The notes beneath the pieces are model-generated. The model was given only the letters and a program-made list of their open reading frames with translations. It did no database searches and was not told where the DNA came from. DNA of 6,132 nt, from contig CAYZNJ010000043.1 in the NCBI GenBank assembly GCA_964479745.1, positions 1-6,132 on the forward strand. The letters run 5' to 3'. The stretch comes from JACPNK01 sp964479745. Its GTDB lineage: Bacteria; Patescibacteriota; Minisyncoccia; 2-02-FULL-40-12; IGHO2-12-FULL-4. Each line of letters begins with the position of its first letter. Positions within the stretch are counted from its first letter, which is position 1. The translations under genes were made by a program, and so were the position numbers. Positions 1 to 5,393 of the stretch are shown piece by piece.

Positions 1-2
1 TT

Positions 3-755
3 TCCCAAGCTTTATGGAGTCTAGCTTTAGAAAAACTTGTCAAAAAAGGTTTTACGCCTCTTGCCGCCCCGGCTATCGCCAAAGGTTTTAACTTTGTCGG
101 CACCGGCTGGCTGCCTCAAGGCAAAGACGAGGTTTACAAAATTGGTGAAGATGAATTTTTGATTGGCACTTCCGAAGTTTCAGTTATGGGTTTTCACGCC
201 AACGAAGTTTTACAGGAAAAAGATCTGCCTAAAAAATATATTGCTTTTTCGCCATGTTTTCGTTCCGAGGCCGGCTCTTATGGAAAAGATACCAAGGGCA
301 TTTTGCGTGTGCACGAATTTTATAAAATTGAGCAGATTATTATCTGCAAAAACGACCACGAAGAATCGGTAAAGTGGCACGAGGAAATTACCAAAAATTC
401 CGAAGAACTGGTTCAAGCGCTGAAACTGCCATACAGAGTTGTGGCAAATTGCGCCGGTGATTTGGGTTTGGGGCAGGTTAAAAAATATGACATAGAAACT
501 TGGCTGCCGTCGCAGGAAAGATACAGGGAAACTCACTCCGCTTCTTATTTTCACGATTTTCAAACCAGAAGGCTAAACATAAGATACAAAGATATTCACA
601 ACAAAATACAATTTGCCCATTCGCTTAACAACACGGCTATTGCCACGCCGAGGGTTTTGGCTAATATTGTAGAAAATTATCAGACTAAAAAGGGGACAGT
701 CAAAATTCCAAAGGTTTTGCAGAAATACATGATGGGAATAAAAGAGATAAAGTAA
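3..755 (+). CDS. serS: Seryl-tRNA synthetase, 3' part (5' end outside window)
   Basis: Class II aminoacyl-tRNA synthetase that charges tRNA-Ser with serine in the cytoplasm. The frame is open from base 3 and gives 250 residues, essentially the whole catalytic core; the N-terminal coiled-coil arm and the true start (about 170-180 residues by family length) lie outside the window. Visible marks (numbered from base 3): the serine-site TxE-type stretch GTSEV at 55-59; motif 2 at about 83-107 with Arg87 in CFRSE and Glu105 in RVHEF; the YRE and DFQTRRLNIRY block at 174-195; and motif 3 at 209-217 ending in Arg217. The C-terminus (GTVKIPKVLQKYM) is the usual SerRS ending, so the gene is complete at its 3' end, with a TAA stop. 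Motif 3 reads NNTAIATPR rather than the commoner NGSGLAVGR type, so Thr211 sits where Ser is usual. This is a variant, not a sign of decay. Identification is firm. Confidence 0.96.
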   Translation, partial: SQALWSLALEKLVKKGFTPLAAPAIAKGFNFVGTGWLPQGKDEVYKIGEDEFLIGTSEVSVMGFHANEVLQEKDLPKKYIAFSPCFRSEAGSYGKDTKGILRVHEFYKIEQIIICKNDHEESVKWHEEITKNSEELVQALKLPYRVVANCAGDLGLGQVKKYDIETWLPSQERYRETHSASYFHDFQTRRLNIRYKDIHNKIQFAHSLNNTAIATPRVLANIVENYQTKKGTVKIPKVLQKYMMGIKEIK

Positions 756-765
756 GTGTAATACC

Positions 766-848
766 AATCTACAAATGACATGCGAATACTACAAATAGTT
801 AGGAACCCCTTAAAAACTATTCGTGGTATTCGCATAGATTTGTAGATT
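766..848. repeat. Long imperfect inverted repeat between serS and alr
   Basis: The arms 766-800 and 815-848 are near-complementary around a 14-base loop (801-814). By hand, 766-776 pairs with 838-848 (11 bp). After a 3x2 internal loop (777-779 against 836-837), 780-800 pairs with 815-835, with one G-U wobble (790/825) and one A-C mismatch (793/822). The left arm also contains CTACAAAT twice, at 769-776 and 789-796. No T-run follows either arm, so it is not a classical rho-independent terminator, although the folded RNA could still end or protect transcripts. It occupies almost all of the serS-alr gap and ends 7 bases before the alr start. It could be a dispersed palindromic (REP/MITE-like) element; from memory, sequences ending in a GATTTGTAGATT-type arm recur in candidate-phyla genomes, but this was not checked. 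Confidence 0.85.
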
Positions 849-855
849 TGCATTA

Positions 856-1974
856 ATGGTTGTTCACAACCTAAAAACTTGGGTGGAGGTTTCGAAAGAC
901 GCTCTCAAGTATAATATAGAAACCATAAAAAAACTGGCTCAAGGGAAGATTGTGATGGGAGTGGTGAAATCAAACGCTTACGGACATGGCTTGGTGGAAA
1001 CTGCCAAGCTCTTTTTAAAATACGGGGTAAGTTGGCTGGGGGTGGACAGTGTTGAAGAAGCAGTTTTGCTTCGCAAGGCGAAAGTTGACTTCCCGATTTT
1101 GGTTTTGGGTTATACACCTGTAGCCCTTTTTTTCCTAGCGGCAAAGTACAAAATAAAATTGACATTTTATGGCGAAGAAATTTTTAAACAAGCGTCAAGG
1201 TTTAAAAAAAATATAGATTTCCATCTTAAGGTTGATACTGGTATGTCGCGGCAGGGTGTTTTGTTTTCTGAAATGCCAACTTTTTTAAATAAACTTAAAA
1301 ATTTTCCTGAAATTAAACTTGAAGGAGTTTTTACTCATTTTGCCAGCGCTGACAACTTTAATGACCTTAGTTATGCGAAGCTTCAGCTAAACAACTTTCG
1401 TAAAGCTTTAGAGATTATTAAAGACTTTGGCTTTAGCCCAAAAATAATTCATGCCGCCGCTACCACTGCTCTTTTTGCCTTGCCTGAAGCCACTTTTGAC
1501 ATGGTGAGAGTTGGGGTTGCTTTTTACGGCTTGTGGCCTTCCCAAGAGTTTAAAAACCGTTTTTCCAGTTTTAACCTACAGCCTGCTTTAACTTGGAAAA
1601 CCAGAATCGCGCAAATTAAAAAAATTACAAAGGGCACCTTTGTCGGTTATGGTATTACTGAAAAAGTAAAAAGGGACTCCACGATAGCCCTTTTGCCGGT
1701 TGGTTATTACGACGGCTTTTTCAGAGCTCTTTCTTCTGTTGGCGAGGTTTTAATTGGTGGAAAACGCTGTAAAATTTTGGGCAGAATTTCCATGAATTTA
1801 TCGGTGGTGGATATAAGTAAAGTTAACGGCGCCAAAGTAGGAGACGAGGTGGTTTTGATCGGCCGAATGGGCAATGAGAGAATAACTGCTGAAGATGTTG
1901 CCGGCAAAGCAAATACAATCAGCTATGAGGTGGCGTCTAGAATCAATCCGTTACTGCCAAGAATTTATGTCTAA
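856..1974 (+). CDS. alr: Alanine racemase
   Basis: PLP-dependent fold-type III enzyme that interconverts L- and D-alanine, supplying D-Ala for peptidoglycan in the cytoplasm. At 372 residues it has the usual family length. The N-terminal TIM barrel carries the PLP lysine Lys38 in VVKSNAYGHG. LKVDTGMSRQG holds Lys125 (the position carbamylated in characterised enzymes) and Arg132. FDMVRVGVAFYG holds Arg218, which contacts the PLP ring. The C-terminal beta domain has the catalytic tyrosine Tyr265 in FVGYG, and the chain ends in the family-typical PRIY. Two family positions differ: HAAATTA (199-205) where HAANS is common, and GRISMN (309-314) where Met-Asp is usual. ATG 856 is chosen because an in-frame TAG at 835 closes the frame upstream and homology begins at once; no Shine-Dalgarno is visible. 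The 3' end overlaps ftsQ by 8 bp, suggesting an operon. Confidence 0.96.
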   Translation: MVVHNLKTWVEVSKDALKYNIETIKKLAQGKIVMGVVKSNAYGHGLVETAKLFLKYGVSWLGVDSVEEAVLLRKAKVDFPILVLGYTPVALFFLAAKYKIKLTFYGEEIFKQASRFKKNIDFHLKVDTGMSRQGVLFSEMPTFLNKLKNFPEIKLEGVFTHFASADNFNDLSYAKLQLNNFRKALEIIKDFGFSPKIIHAAATTALFALPEATFDMVRVGVAFYGLWPSQEFKNRFSSFNLQPALTWKTRIAQIKKITKGTFVGYGITEKVKRDSTIALLPVGYYDGFFRALSSVGEVLIGGKRCKILGRISMNLSVVDISKVNGAKVGDEVVLIGRMGNERITAEDVAGKANTISYEVASRINPLLPRIYV

Positions 1975-2779
1975 AACTATAAACCAAGCATACCAAGCCA
2001 AGTTTTTGGCTCACAAAAAAAGAAAAATAATTAGCAAGATTATTGTTTGGTTTGTTGTGGTTGCCGGATTGACTATCGGCGTTGTGTATCTGTTTTTCTT
2101 TTCAAAGATTTTTAATGTCAGGGAAATTTCAATAAACAACGGTACTTTTGTCAGTAACAGTGAAATCAGAGAAACGGCTGACAACTACCTTGAAGAAAGA
2201 AAACTTTTTATTCCAAGGTTCAGTAATATATTTTTTGTTGACTCTGATAAAGTTCAAGCCCTAATCTCCGAAAAATTTCCTCAAGTAAAAAATGTGGAAG
2301 TGGAAAAAAAGCTTTTGCATACACTGGCCATTTCTTTGGACAAAAAAGAAGCTGTCGGCAGTTGGTGTTTTAAGCAAGATAATAAATGTTTTTATTTTGA
2401 CAAAAATGGCATAGCCTTTGATACCGCCGCAGATTCTTCCGGTTCACTGCTTTTGTCCGTTGAAGATGAGAACGGCCAGTTTGAAAAACTTGGCCAGCAA
2501 GTTGTTGACGCAGACTTGCTTAATTTTATTTTAAAGTCGCAAACAGAACTGGAAAAATTAAAAATCAGTTTGGCTGAATTCATTATTCCTGCCGGTGAAA
2601 AATTCAGACTTGACGCTCAAACCGCATCCGGCTGGAAAATTTATTTCAGCACCAGCGACGACTTAAAAGACCAGATAAATACTCTTAATACCTTTTTATC
2701 CCAAAAAATTTCTCCGGACAAAAGAGATCAACTGCAATACATTGACCTAAGAATACCAAACAGAGTGTATTATAAGTAA
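1967..2779 (+). CDS. ftsQ: FtsQ/DivIB-type cell division protein
   Basis: Bitopic divisome protein; in known bacteria FtsQ links FtsB/FtsL to the division site. The 270-residue chain has a basic cytoplasmic N-terminus (HKKRK at 16-20), one membrane segment at about 23-45, a POTRA-like segment at about 46-125 (FNVREISINNGTFVS, then FPQVKNVEVEK), and a beta-type FtsQ domain ending in YIDLRIPNRVYYK (258-270), a characteristic FtsQ C-terminus. Cys134 and Cys141 flank a short turn before FYFDKNG and could form a disulfide outside the membrane. ATG 1967 is preferred over in-frame ATGs at 1895 and 1925: those lie deep inside alr and would add an unrelated basic peptide, whereas 1967 gives the normal FtsQ N-terminus. 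It overlaps alr by 8 bp with no clear Shine-Dalgarno, so translation is probably coupled to alr. Sequence divergence is normal for this family. Confidence 0.88.
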   Translation: MSKTINQAYQAKFLAHKKRKIISKIIVWFVVVAGLTIGVVYLFFFSKIFNVREISINNGTFVSNSEIRETADNYLEERKLFIPRFSNIFFVDSDKVQALISEKFPQVKNVEVEKKLLHTLAISLDKKEAVGSWCFKQDNKCFYFDKNGIAFDTAADSSGSLLLSVEDENGQFEKLGQQVVDADLLNFILKSQTELEKLKISLAEFIIPAGEKFRLDAQTASGWKIYFSTSDDLKDQINTLNTFLSQKISPDKRDQLQYIDLRIPNRVYYK

Positions 2780-2782
2780 ATC

Positions 2783-2818
2783 TTAGGGATTTGAGCCGAT
2801 TTCTACACCAATCCCTAA
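2783..2818 (+). terminator. Stem-loop after ftsQ, possible weak terminator
   Basis: A perfect 9-bp inverted repeat, TTAGGGATT (2783-2791) and AATCCCTAA (2810-2818), surrounds an 18-base loop just 3 bases past the ftsQ stop. Its position and the new promoter immediately downstream fit the end of the alr-ftsQ transcript. However, no T-run follows, and the loop is long, so efficient intrinsic termination is doubtful. Confidence 0.4.
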
Positions 2819-2823
2819 AAACC

Positions 2824-2852
2824 TTGACTTAATAGCGGCTTTCTGTTACACT
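2824..2852 (+). promoter_or_regulatory. Strong sigma70-type promoter with extended -10
   Basis: TTGACT (2824-2829) and TACACT (2847-2852) are separated by exactly 17 bases, and a TGT sits directly before the -10 hexamer, making an extended -10 element. Both hexamers are one base off consensus. The start of transcription would fall near 2858-2860, leaving a leader of about 75 bases before the SPFH-family gene at 2933. This is the clearest promoter in the window. Confidence 0.75.
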
Positions 2853-2853
2853 C

Positions 2854-2884
2854 TTTTTGGTTGCAGTAAATTAAAAACCAAAAA
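2854..2884. promoter_or_regulatory. Inverted repeat over predicted transcription start, possible operator
   Basis: TTTTTGGTT (2854-2862) and AACCAAAAA (2876-2884) form a perfect 9-bp inverted repeat with a 13-base spacer. The left arm spans the predicted start site just behind the -10 element, so only its GGTT end would be in the RNA. That favours a DNA-level site, such as a repressor operator, over an RNA hairpin, though a start slightly upstream would allow the hairpin. No regulator is encoded nearby. The function is inferred from position only. Confidence 0.4.
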
Positions 2885-2910
2885 GGCAGTTATGCCTGGA
2901 CTCAATGTCC
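2884..2910 (+). promoter_or_regulatory. Two small adjacent hairpins in the leader of the SPFH gene
   Basis: AGGCA (2884-2888) pairs with TGCCT (2893-2897) around a 4-base loop, and directly after it GGAC (2898-2901) pairs with GTCC (2907-2910) around a 5-base loop. The two can stack end to end. They lie upstream of the ribosome binding site at 2920-2925 and leave it free, so they look more like a stabilising 5' leader than a translation switch. I recognise no known riboswitch class here. Confidence 0.4.
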
Positions 2911-2919
2911 GAAAATAGC

Positions 2920-2925
2920 AAGGAG
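2920..2925 (+). promoter_or_regulatory. Strong ribosome binding site (AAGGAG)
   Basis: AAGGAG with a 7-base spacer to ATG 2933 fixes the start of the SPFH-family gene. It also argues against the ATG at 2905 in another frame, which has no such site. alr and ftsQ lack a comparable site, so this gene appears set up for efficient independent translation. Confidence 0.85.
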
Positions 2926-2932
2926 AAAAAGT

Positions 2933-4027
2933 ATGTTTTTCAGACTTTTGGGGCTTGTTTTGCTTGTTTTGGCCACGGTGCCAGTTTTGAATTTTTCTTT
3001 TGGCCTGGTCAACGACCCAAGCAATTTAGAAGTGGTCGTCGGACTTGCGATATTGACAACATCTGTTGTTGCTTGGCGTTATATCGTGAAATACTATCTC
3101 AAGTATTTCAAAAATCATTTTTCCGAAGCCGGTAAACAAAAGATTAACGGTGTGGCCATTATAATGATGGCGCTGGCTAGTATTTTTTTCAACTCTGCTT
3201 GCGCTACTCGAGTTGGCCCTGGGTATGTTGGGATCAAAGTTTCAAATGCCGGTGATAATAGAGGTGTGAACGACTTACCCCTAAGCACCGGCTGGGTTGG
3301 ATACACACCCTTCTTTAGTCAGGTTTTCGAATATCCGACTTTTGTTCAAATAGGTGTTTGGACAGCTTCACCAAATGAAGGAAAGCCTGTAAACGAAGAA
3401 ATTACTTTTACAACAGGAGACCAGATGCAAGTGGCGGCAGATATAAGCCTGGCATATCACTTGGTCGCTCAAAAAGTGCCTGCTTTTTACGTTAAATTCA
3501 GGTCTGATGACCTGAAAACATTTACGCATGGTTTTTTACGAAACCTCGCGCGTGAAAAGTTTGATAATGTTGCTGGTAGATATAAAATTGAAACTATTAT
3601 GGGTGACAATGCCCCGTTCTTGGCTGAAACACGAGCGGCTCTCCAAAAAGATCTAGATACGATCGGGGTACAACTTGACCAATTTGGTTTCATTGGTGCA
3701 CCTCGTCCGCCAAAGCAAGTTGTCGATGCTATTAATGGAAAAGTTCAGGCTACACAGGACGCTATTCGTGTTGAAAACGAGGTGCGTCAAGCTAAGGCTG
3801 AAGCGGAAAAAAGAGTAGCGCAAGCTGAAGGTGAGGCTAGAGCTGCTATTGCTAAAGCCACTGGCGATGCAAAGGCCAACCAAGTCTTAACTAGCAGCAT
3901 CACTTCCACTCTCTTAGAGTGGCGGCGGCTGGAGATTCAGCAGGCCTCTATAGCCAAGTGGGACGGCAAACTGCCAACCTACAATGGCAGCGGTGCCTTG
4001 CCGATGATTCAACTTCCACAAAAGTAA
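2933..4027 (+). CDS. Membrane-anchored SPFH/prohibitin (band 7) family protein
   Basis: SPFH proteins form large membrane-bound oligomeric rings or scaffolds; the precise bacterial role here is unknown. The 364 residues show three hydrophobic segments at about 4-24, 32-52 and 71-89. The SPFH core starts near VGPGYVGIKV (94-103), with GDNRGVND and FEYPTFVQ as in prohibitin-like proteins that usually have a single lipoprotein signal. A long Ala/Glu/Lys/Arg-rich helix at about 268-318 (KAEAEKRVAQAEGEARA) is the expected coiled-coil region. The C-terminus has WDGKLPTY (343-350), a motif I associate with this subgroup. Cys90, right after the third segment (NSAC-ATRVGPG), lies where relatives carry the lipidated Cys, but NSAC is a poor lipobox. 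The gene stands alone, with its own promoter, structured leader, strong ribosome site and terminator. It may be highly expressed. Family assignment is firm; function is not. Confidence 0.9.
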   Translation: MFFRLLGLVLLVLATVPVLNFSFGLVNDPSNLEVVVGLAILTTSVVAWRYIVKYYLKYFKNHFSEAGKQKINGVAIIMMALASIFFNSACATRVGPGYVGIKVSNAGDNRGVNDLPLSTGWVGYTPFFSQVFEYPTFVQIGVWTASPNEGKPVNEEITFTTGDQMQVAADISLAYHLVAQKVPAFYVKFRSDDLKTFTHGFLRNLAREKFDNVAGRYKIETIMGDNAPFLAETRAALQKDLDTIGVQLDQFGFIGAPRPPKQVVDAINGKVQATQDAIRVENEVRQAKAEAEKRVAQAEGEARAAIAKATGDAKANQVLTSSITSTLLEWRRLEIQQASIAKWDGKLPTYNGSGALPMIQLPQK

Positions 4028-4055
4028 ATTTTTCTTGAACCCAGCTATACAGAGT

Positions 4056-4084
4056 TTGCCAACTACCACAAATCGTGGTAGTTT
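4056..4084 (+). promoter_or_regulatory. Possible weak promoter overlapping the terminator
   Basis: TTGCCA (4056-4061) and TAGTTT (4079-4084) are 17 bases apart and would place the transcription start near 4090, about 30 bases before ATG 4122. The downstream operon needs a promoter or read-through, and only 33 bases separate the T-run from its start codon. The -10 match is poor and the site overlaps the terminator stem, so this is a tentative candidate. Confidence 0.22.
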
Positions 4085-4088
4085 TTTT
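4061..4088 (+). terminator. Rho-independent terminator of the SPFH gene
   Basis: A perfect 9-bp stem, AACTACCAC (4061-4069) and GTGGTAGTT (4075-4083), with a 5-base loop is followed directly by T residues (T-run 4082-4088). It lies 33 bases past the SPFH stop codon and ends that single-gene transcript. The stem is only moderately GC-rich, so some read-through into the downstream gene is possible. Confidence 0.88.
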
Positions 4089-4110
4089 ATGGCTTTTTTG
4101 AAAACAAAAT

Positions 4111-4116
4111 AAGGAG
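4111..4116 (+). promoter_or_regulatory. Strong ribosome binding site (AAGGAG)
   Basis: AAGGAG with a 5-base spacer to ATG 4122 supports that start codon. The homology of the product also begins directly at this Met (MKAIVLAAG). Confidence 0.85.
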
Positions 4117-4121
4117 AAAGA

Positions 4122-5393
4122 ATGAAAGCGATTGTTTTAGCGGCAGGCAGAAGCTCGCGTTTTTGGCCTTTGGCACAAGAAGGACATAAAAGCACATACA
4201 AAGTTGGTTATGGCAAACCGGTTATTGCTTATACACTGGAAGGTTTGGAACGGTTTGGGATTAAAGAAGCGGCAGTTATCAGAGCAATGGCCGACCCTTA
4301 CATGACAGCTTGTCTTAGAAATTATGCGTCTTCACTTGGAAATAGAACCATGAAGATTTTGGCAGTTGAACAAGCTGAAGCCGAAGGCATGGGAGACGCT
4401 ATTTTAGCGGCAGAGAAATTTTTGGGCGGCTTGGAAGAGAGTGAGCAACTTTTAGTTTTAAACGCCAGCCAAATAAATATATATCAGATATTGAGCAAAC
4501 TGCATGAACTAAACTGGCCGTGGCCGGTTAATATAATGTTTGGCCAGAAGACAGATCATCCGGAAAATTTTGGCGTAATGCGAATTAGAGAAGACGCCAG
4601 AGTTCTTGAAGTCAGAGAAAAGCCCAAAACCTTTCTAAGCCCGATTCGGGTTGTCGGCGTTTACCTTTTGCACAGGTCTTTTCTTAACGAACTGAAAAAA
4701 CATGCCGGAGAAACAAGCTTGGAAGATGCTTTGCAGGCATTTTTAGAAGACCATGGTATTGTTCAAGGTGTGGTTTTACCGGAAGAAATGCCCCTGTTAT
4801 CTTTAAAATATCCTTGGGATCTTTTGGCGATGAATAGGTATTTGATGGAGCACGACAGCAGTTTGGATGACTACTTGAATAACGAGGAAGCCATAAAGAA
4901 TAGCGTTTCCATAAAAGCCGGAGTCCAGTTTTCTGGTGAAGGTATTGTTCTTTCACGGGGCGTTACTATCTATGAAAATGCGGTAATTAAAGGGCCTTGT
5001 TTTATAGATGAAGGGGCGGTTATTGGCAATCATTGTTTAATCCGCGACCACTCTTATATCGGTAAGAATGTTGTTGTTGGCGCGCACTCCGAGGTAAAAA
5101 ATAGTATCTTATATGACGACATCGAGTTGCACCATAATTTTATCGGAGATTCTATTTTAGACAAAGATTGCAGTTTGGGGGCAGGCACAATTACTGCCAA
5201 TAAAAGATTTGACAGGAAGAATGTAAAAAGTGAGTGGGGCACCATGAAGGTTGACACTAATTTGCGAGGGTTAGGAGCAGTTGTTGGTGCTGGAGCTAAA
5301 GTTTGTATTAACGCCAGCCTGATGCCCGGGGTAAAAATCGGGAGAAATGTGGTTATCAAGCCCGGAGAAGTTGTGGATAGGGACATCAGATGA
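4122..5393 (+). CDS. GlmU-like sugar nucleotidyltransferase/acyltransferase, altered metal site
   Basis: Cytoplasmic two-domain protein of 423 residues. GlmU-type homologues make UDP-GlcNAc by N-acetylation and uridylylation. Residues 1-245 form a nucleotidyltransferase Rossmann domain: LAAGRSSRFWPL (6-17) is the NTP loop, HKS and GKP (22-24, 31-33) the conserved lysine region, EKP is at 166-168 and PWDLLAMN at 231-238. Residues 260-423 are hexapeptide repeats of a left-handed beta-helix. HHNFIGD (337-343) and LGAGTITAN (352-360) match the GlmU acetyltransferase site: His337 aligns with catalytic His363 of E. coli GlmU, and Lys326 and Lys366 with Lys351 and Lys392; Tyr366 and Asn377 become Phe340 and Ser351. 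The metal-binding Asp expected in an N-G-D stretch is absent: the sequence is LNASQI, with Ser116 there. The 4-bp ATGA overlap couples it to the phosphatase gene. Substrate is unproven; it could act on another sugar phosphate, so no symbol is given. Confidence 0.85.
   Translation: MKAIVLAAGRSSRFWPLAQEGHKSTYKVGYGKPVIAYTLEGLERFGIKEAAVIRAMADPYMTACLRNYASSLGNRTMKILAVEQAEAEGMGDAILAAEKFLGGLEESEQLLVLNASQINIYQILSKLHELNWPWPVNIMFGQKTDHPENFGVMRIREDARVLEVREKPKTFLSPIRVVGVYLLHRSFLNELKKHAGETSLEDALQAFLEDHGIVQGVVLPEEMPLLSLKYPWDLLAMNRYLMEHDSSLDDYLNNEEAIKNSVSIKAGVQFSGEGIVLSRGVTIYENAVIKGPCFIDEGAVIGNHCLIRDHSYIGKNVVVGAHSEVKNSILYDDIELHHNFIGDSILDKDCSLGAGTITANKRFDRKNVKSEWGTMKVDTNLRGLGAVVGAGAKVCINASLMPGVKIGRNVVIKPGEVVDRDIR

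Noticed and set aside
766..848. Reading the serS-alr palindrome as a simple rho-independent terminator
   Set aside because: Neither side has a T-run, and the stem is much longer than a normal intrinsic terminator. A termination role is possible but not shown.
1895..1966. Upstream in-frame ATGs (1895, 1925) for ftsQ
   Set aside because: They lie deep within alr and would add 24 or 14 residues unlike FtsQ N-termini. ATG 1967 gives the usual short basic leader and a typical short operon overlap.
2905..3135. A 76-codon plus-strand reading frame starting at ATG 2905, overlapping the SPFH gene in another frame
   Set aside because: It lacks a ribosome binding site and its product resembles no family. 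The AAGGAG site and the prohibitin homology clearly serve the ATG at 2933.
4035..4051. TTGAAC and TATACA as a promoter for the GlmU-like gene
   Set aside because: The two hexamers are only 5 bases apart and both lie before the terminator.
3914..4201. Minus-strand reading frame spanning the SPFH terminator and the start of the GlmU-like gene
   Set aside because: It crosses a clear terminator and a strong ribosome binding site, and its translation shows no domain or amino-acid pattern of a real protein. The other long minus-strand frames inside genes are rejected for the same lack of protein character.
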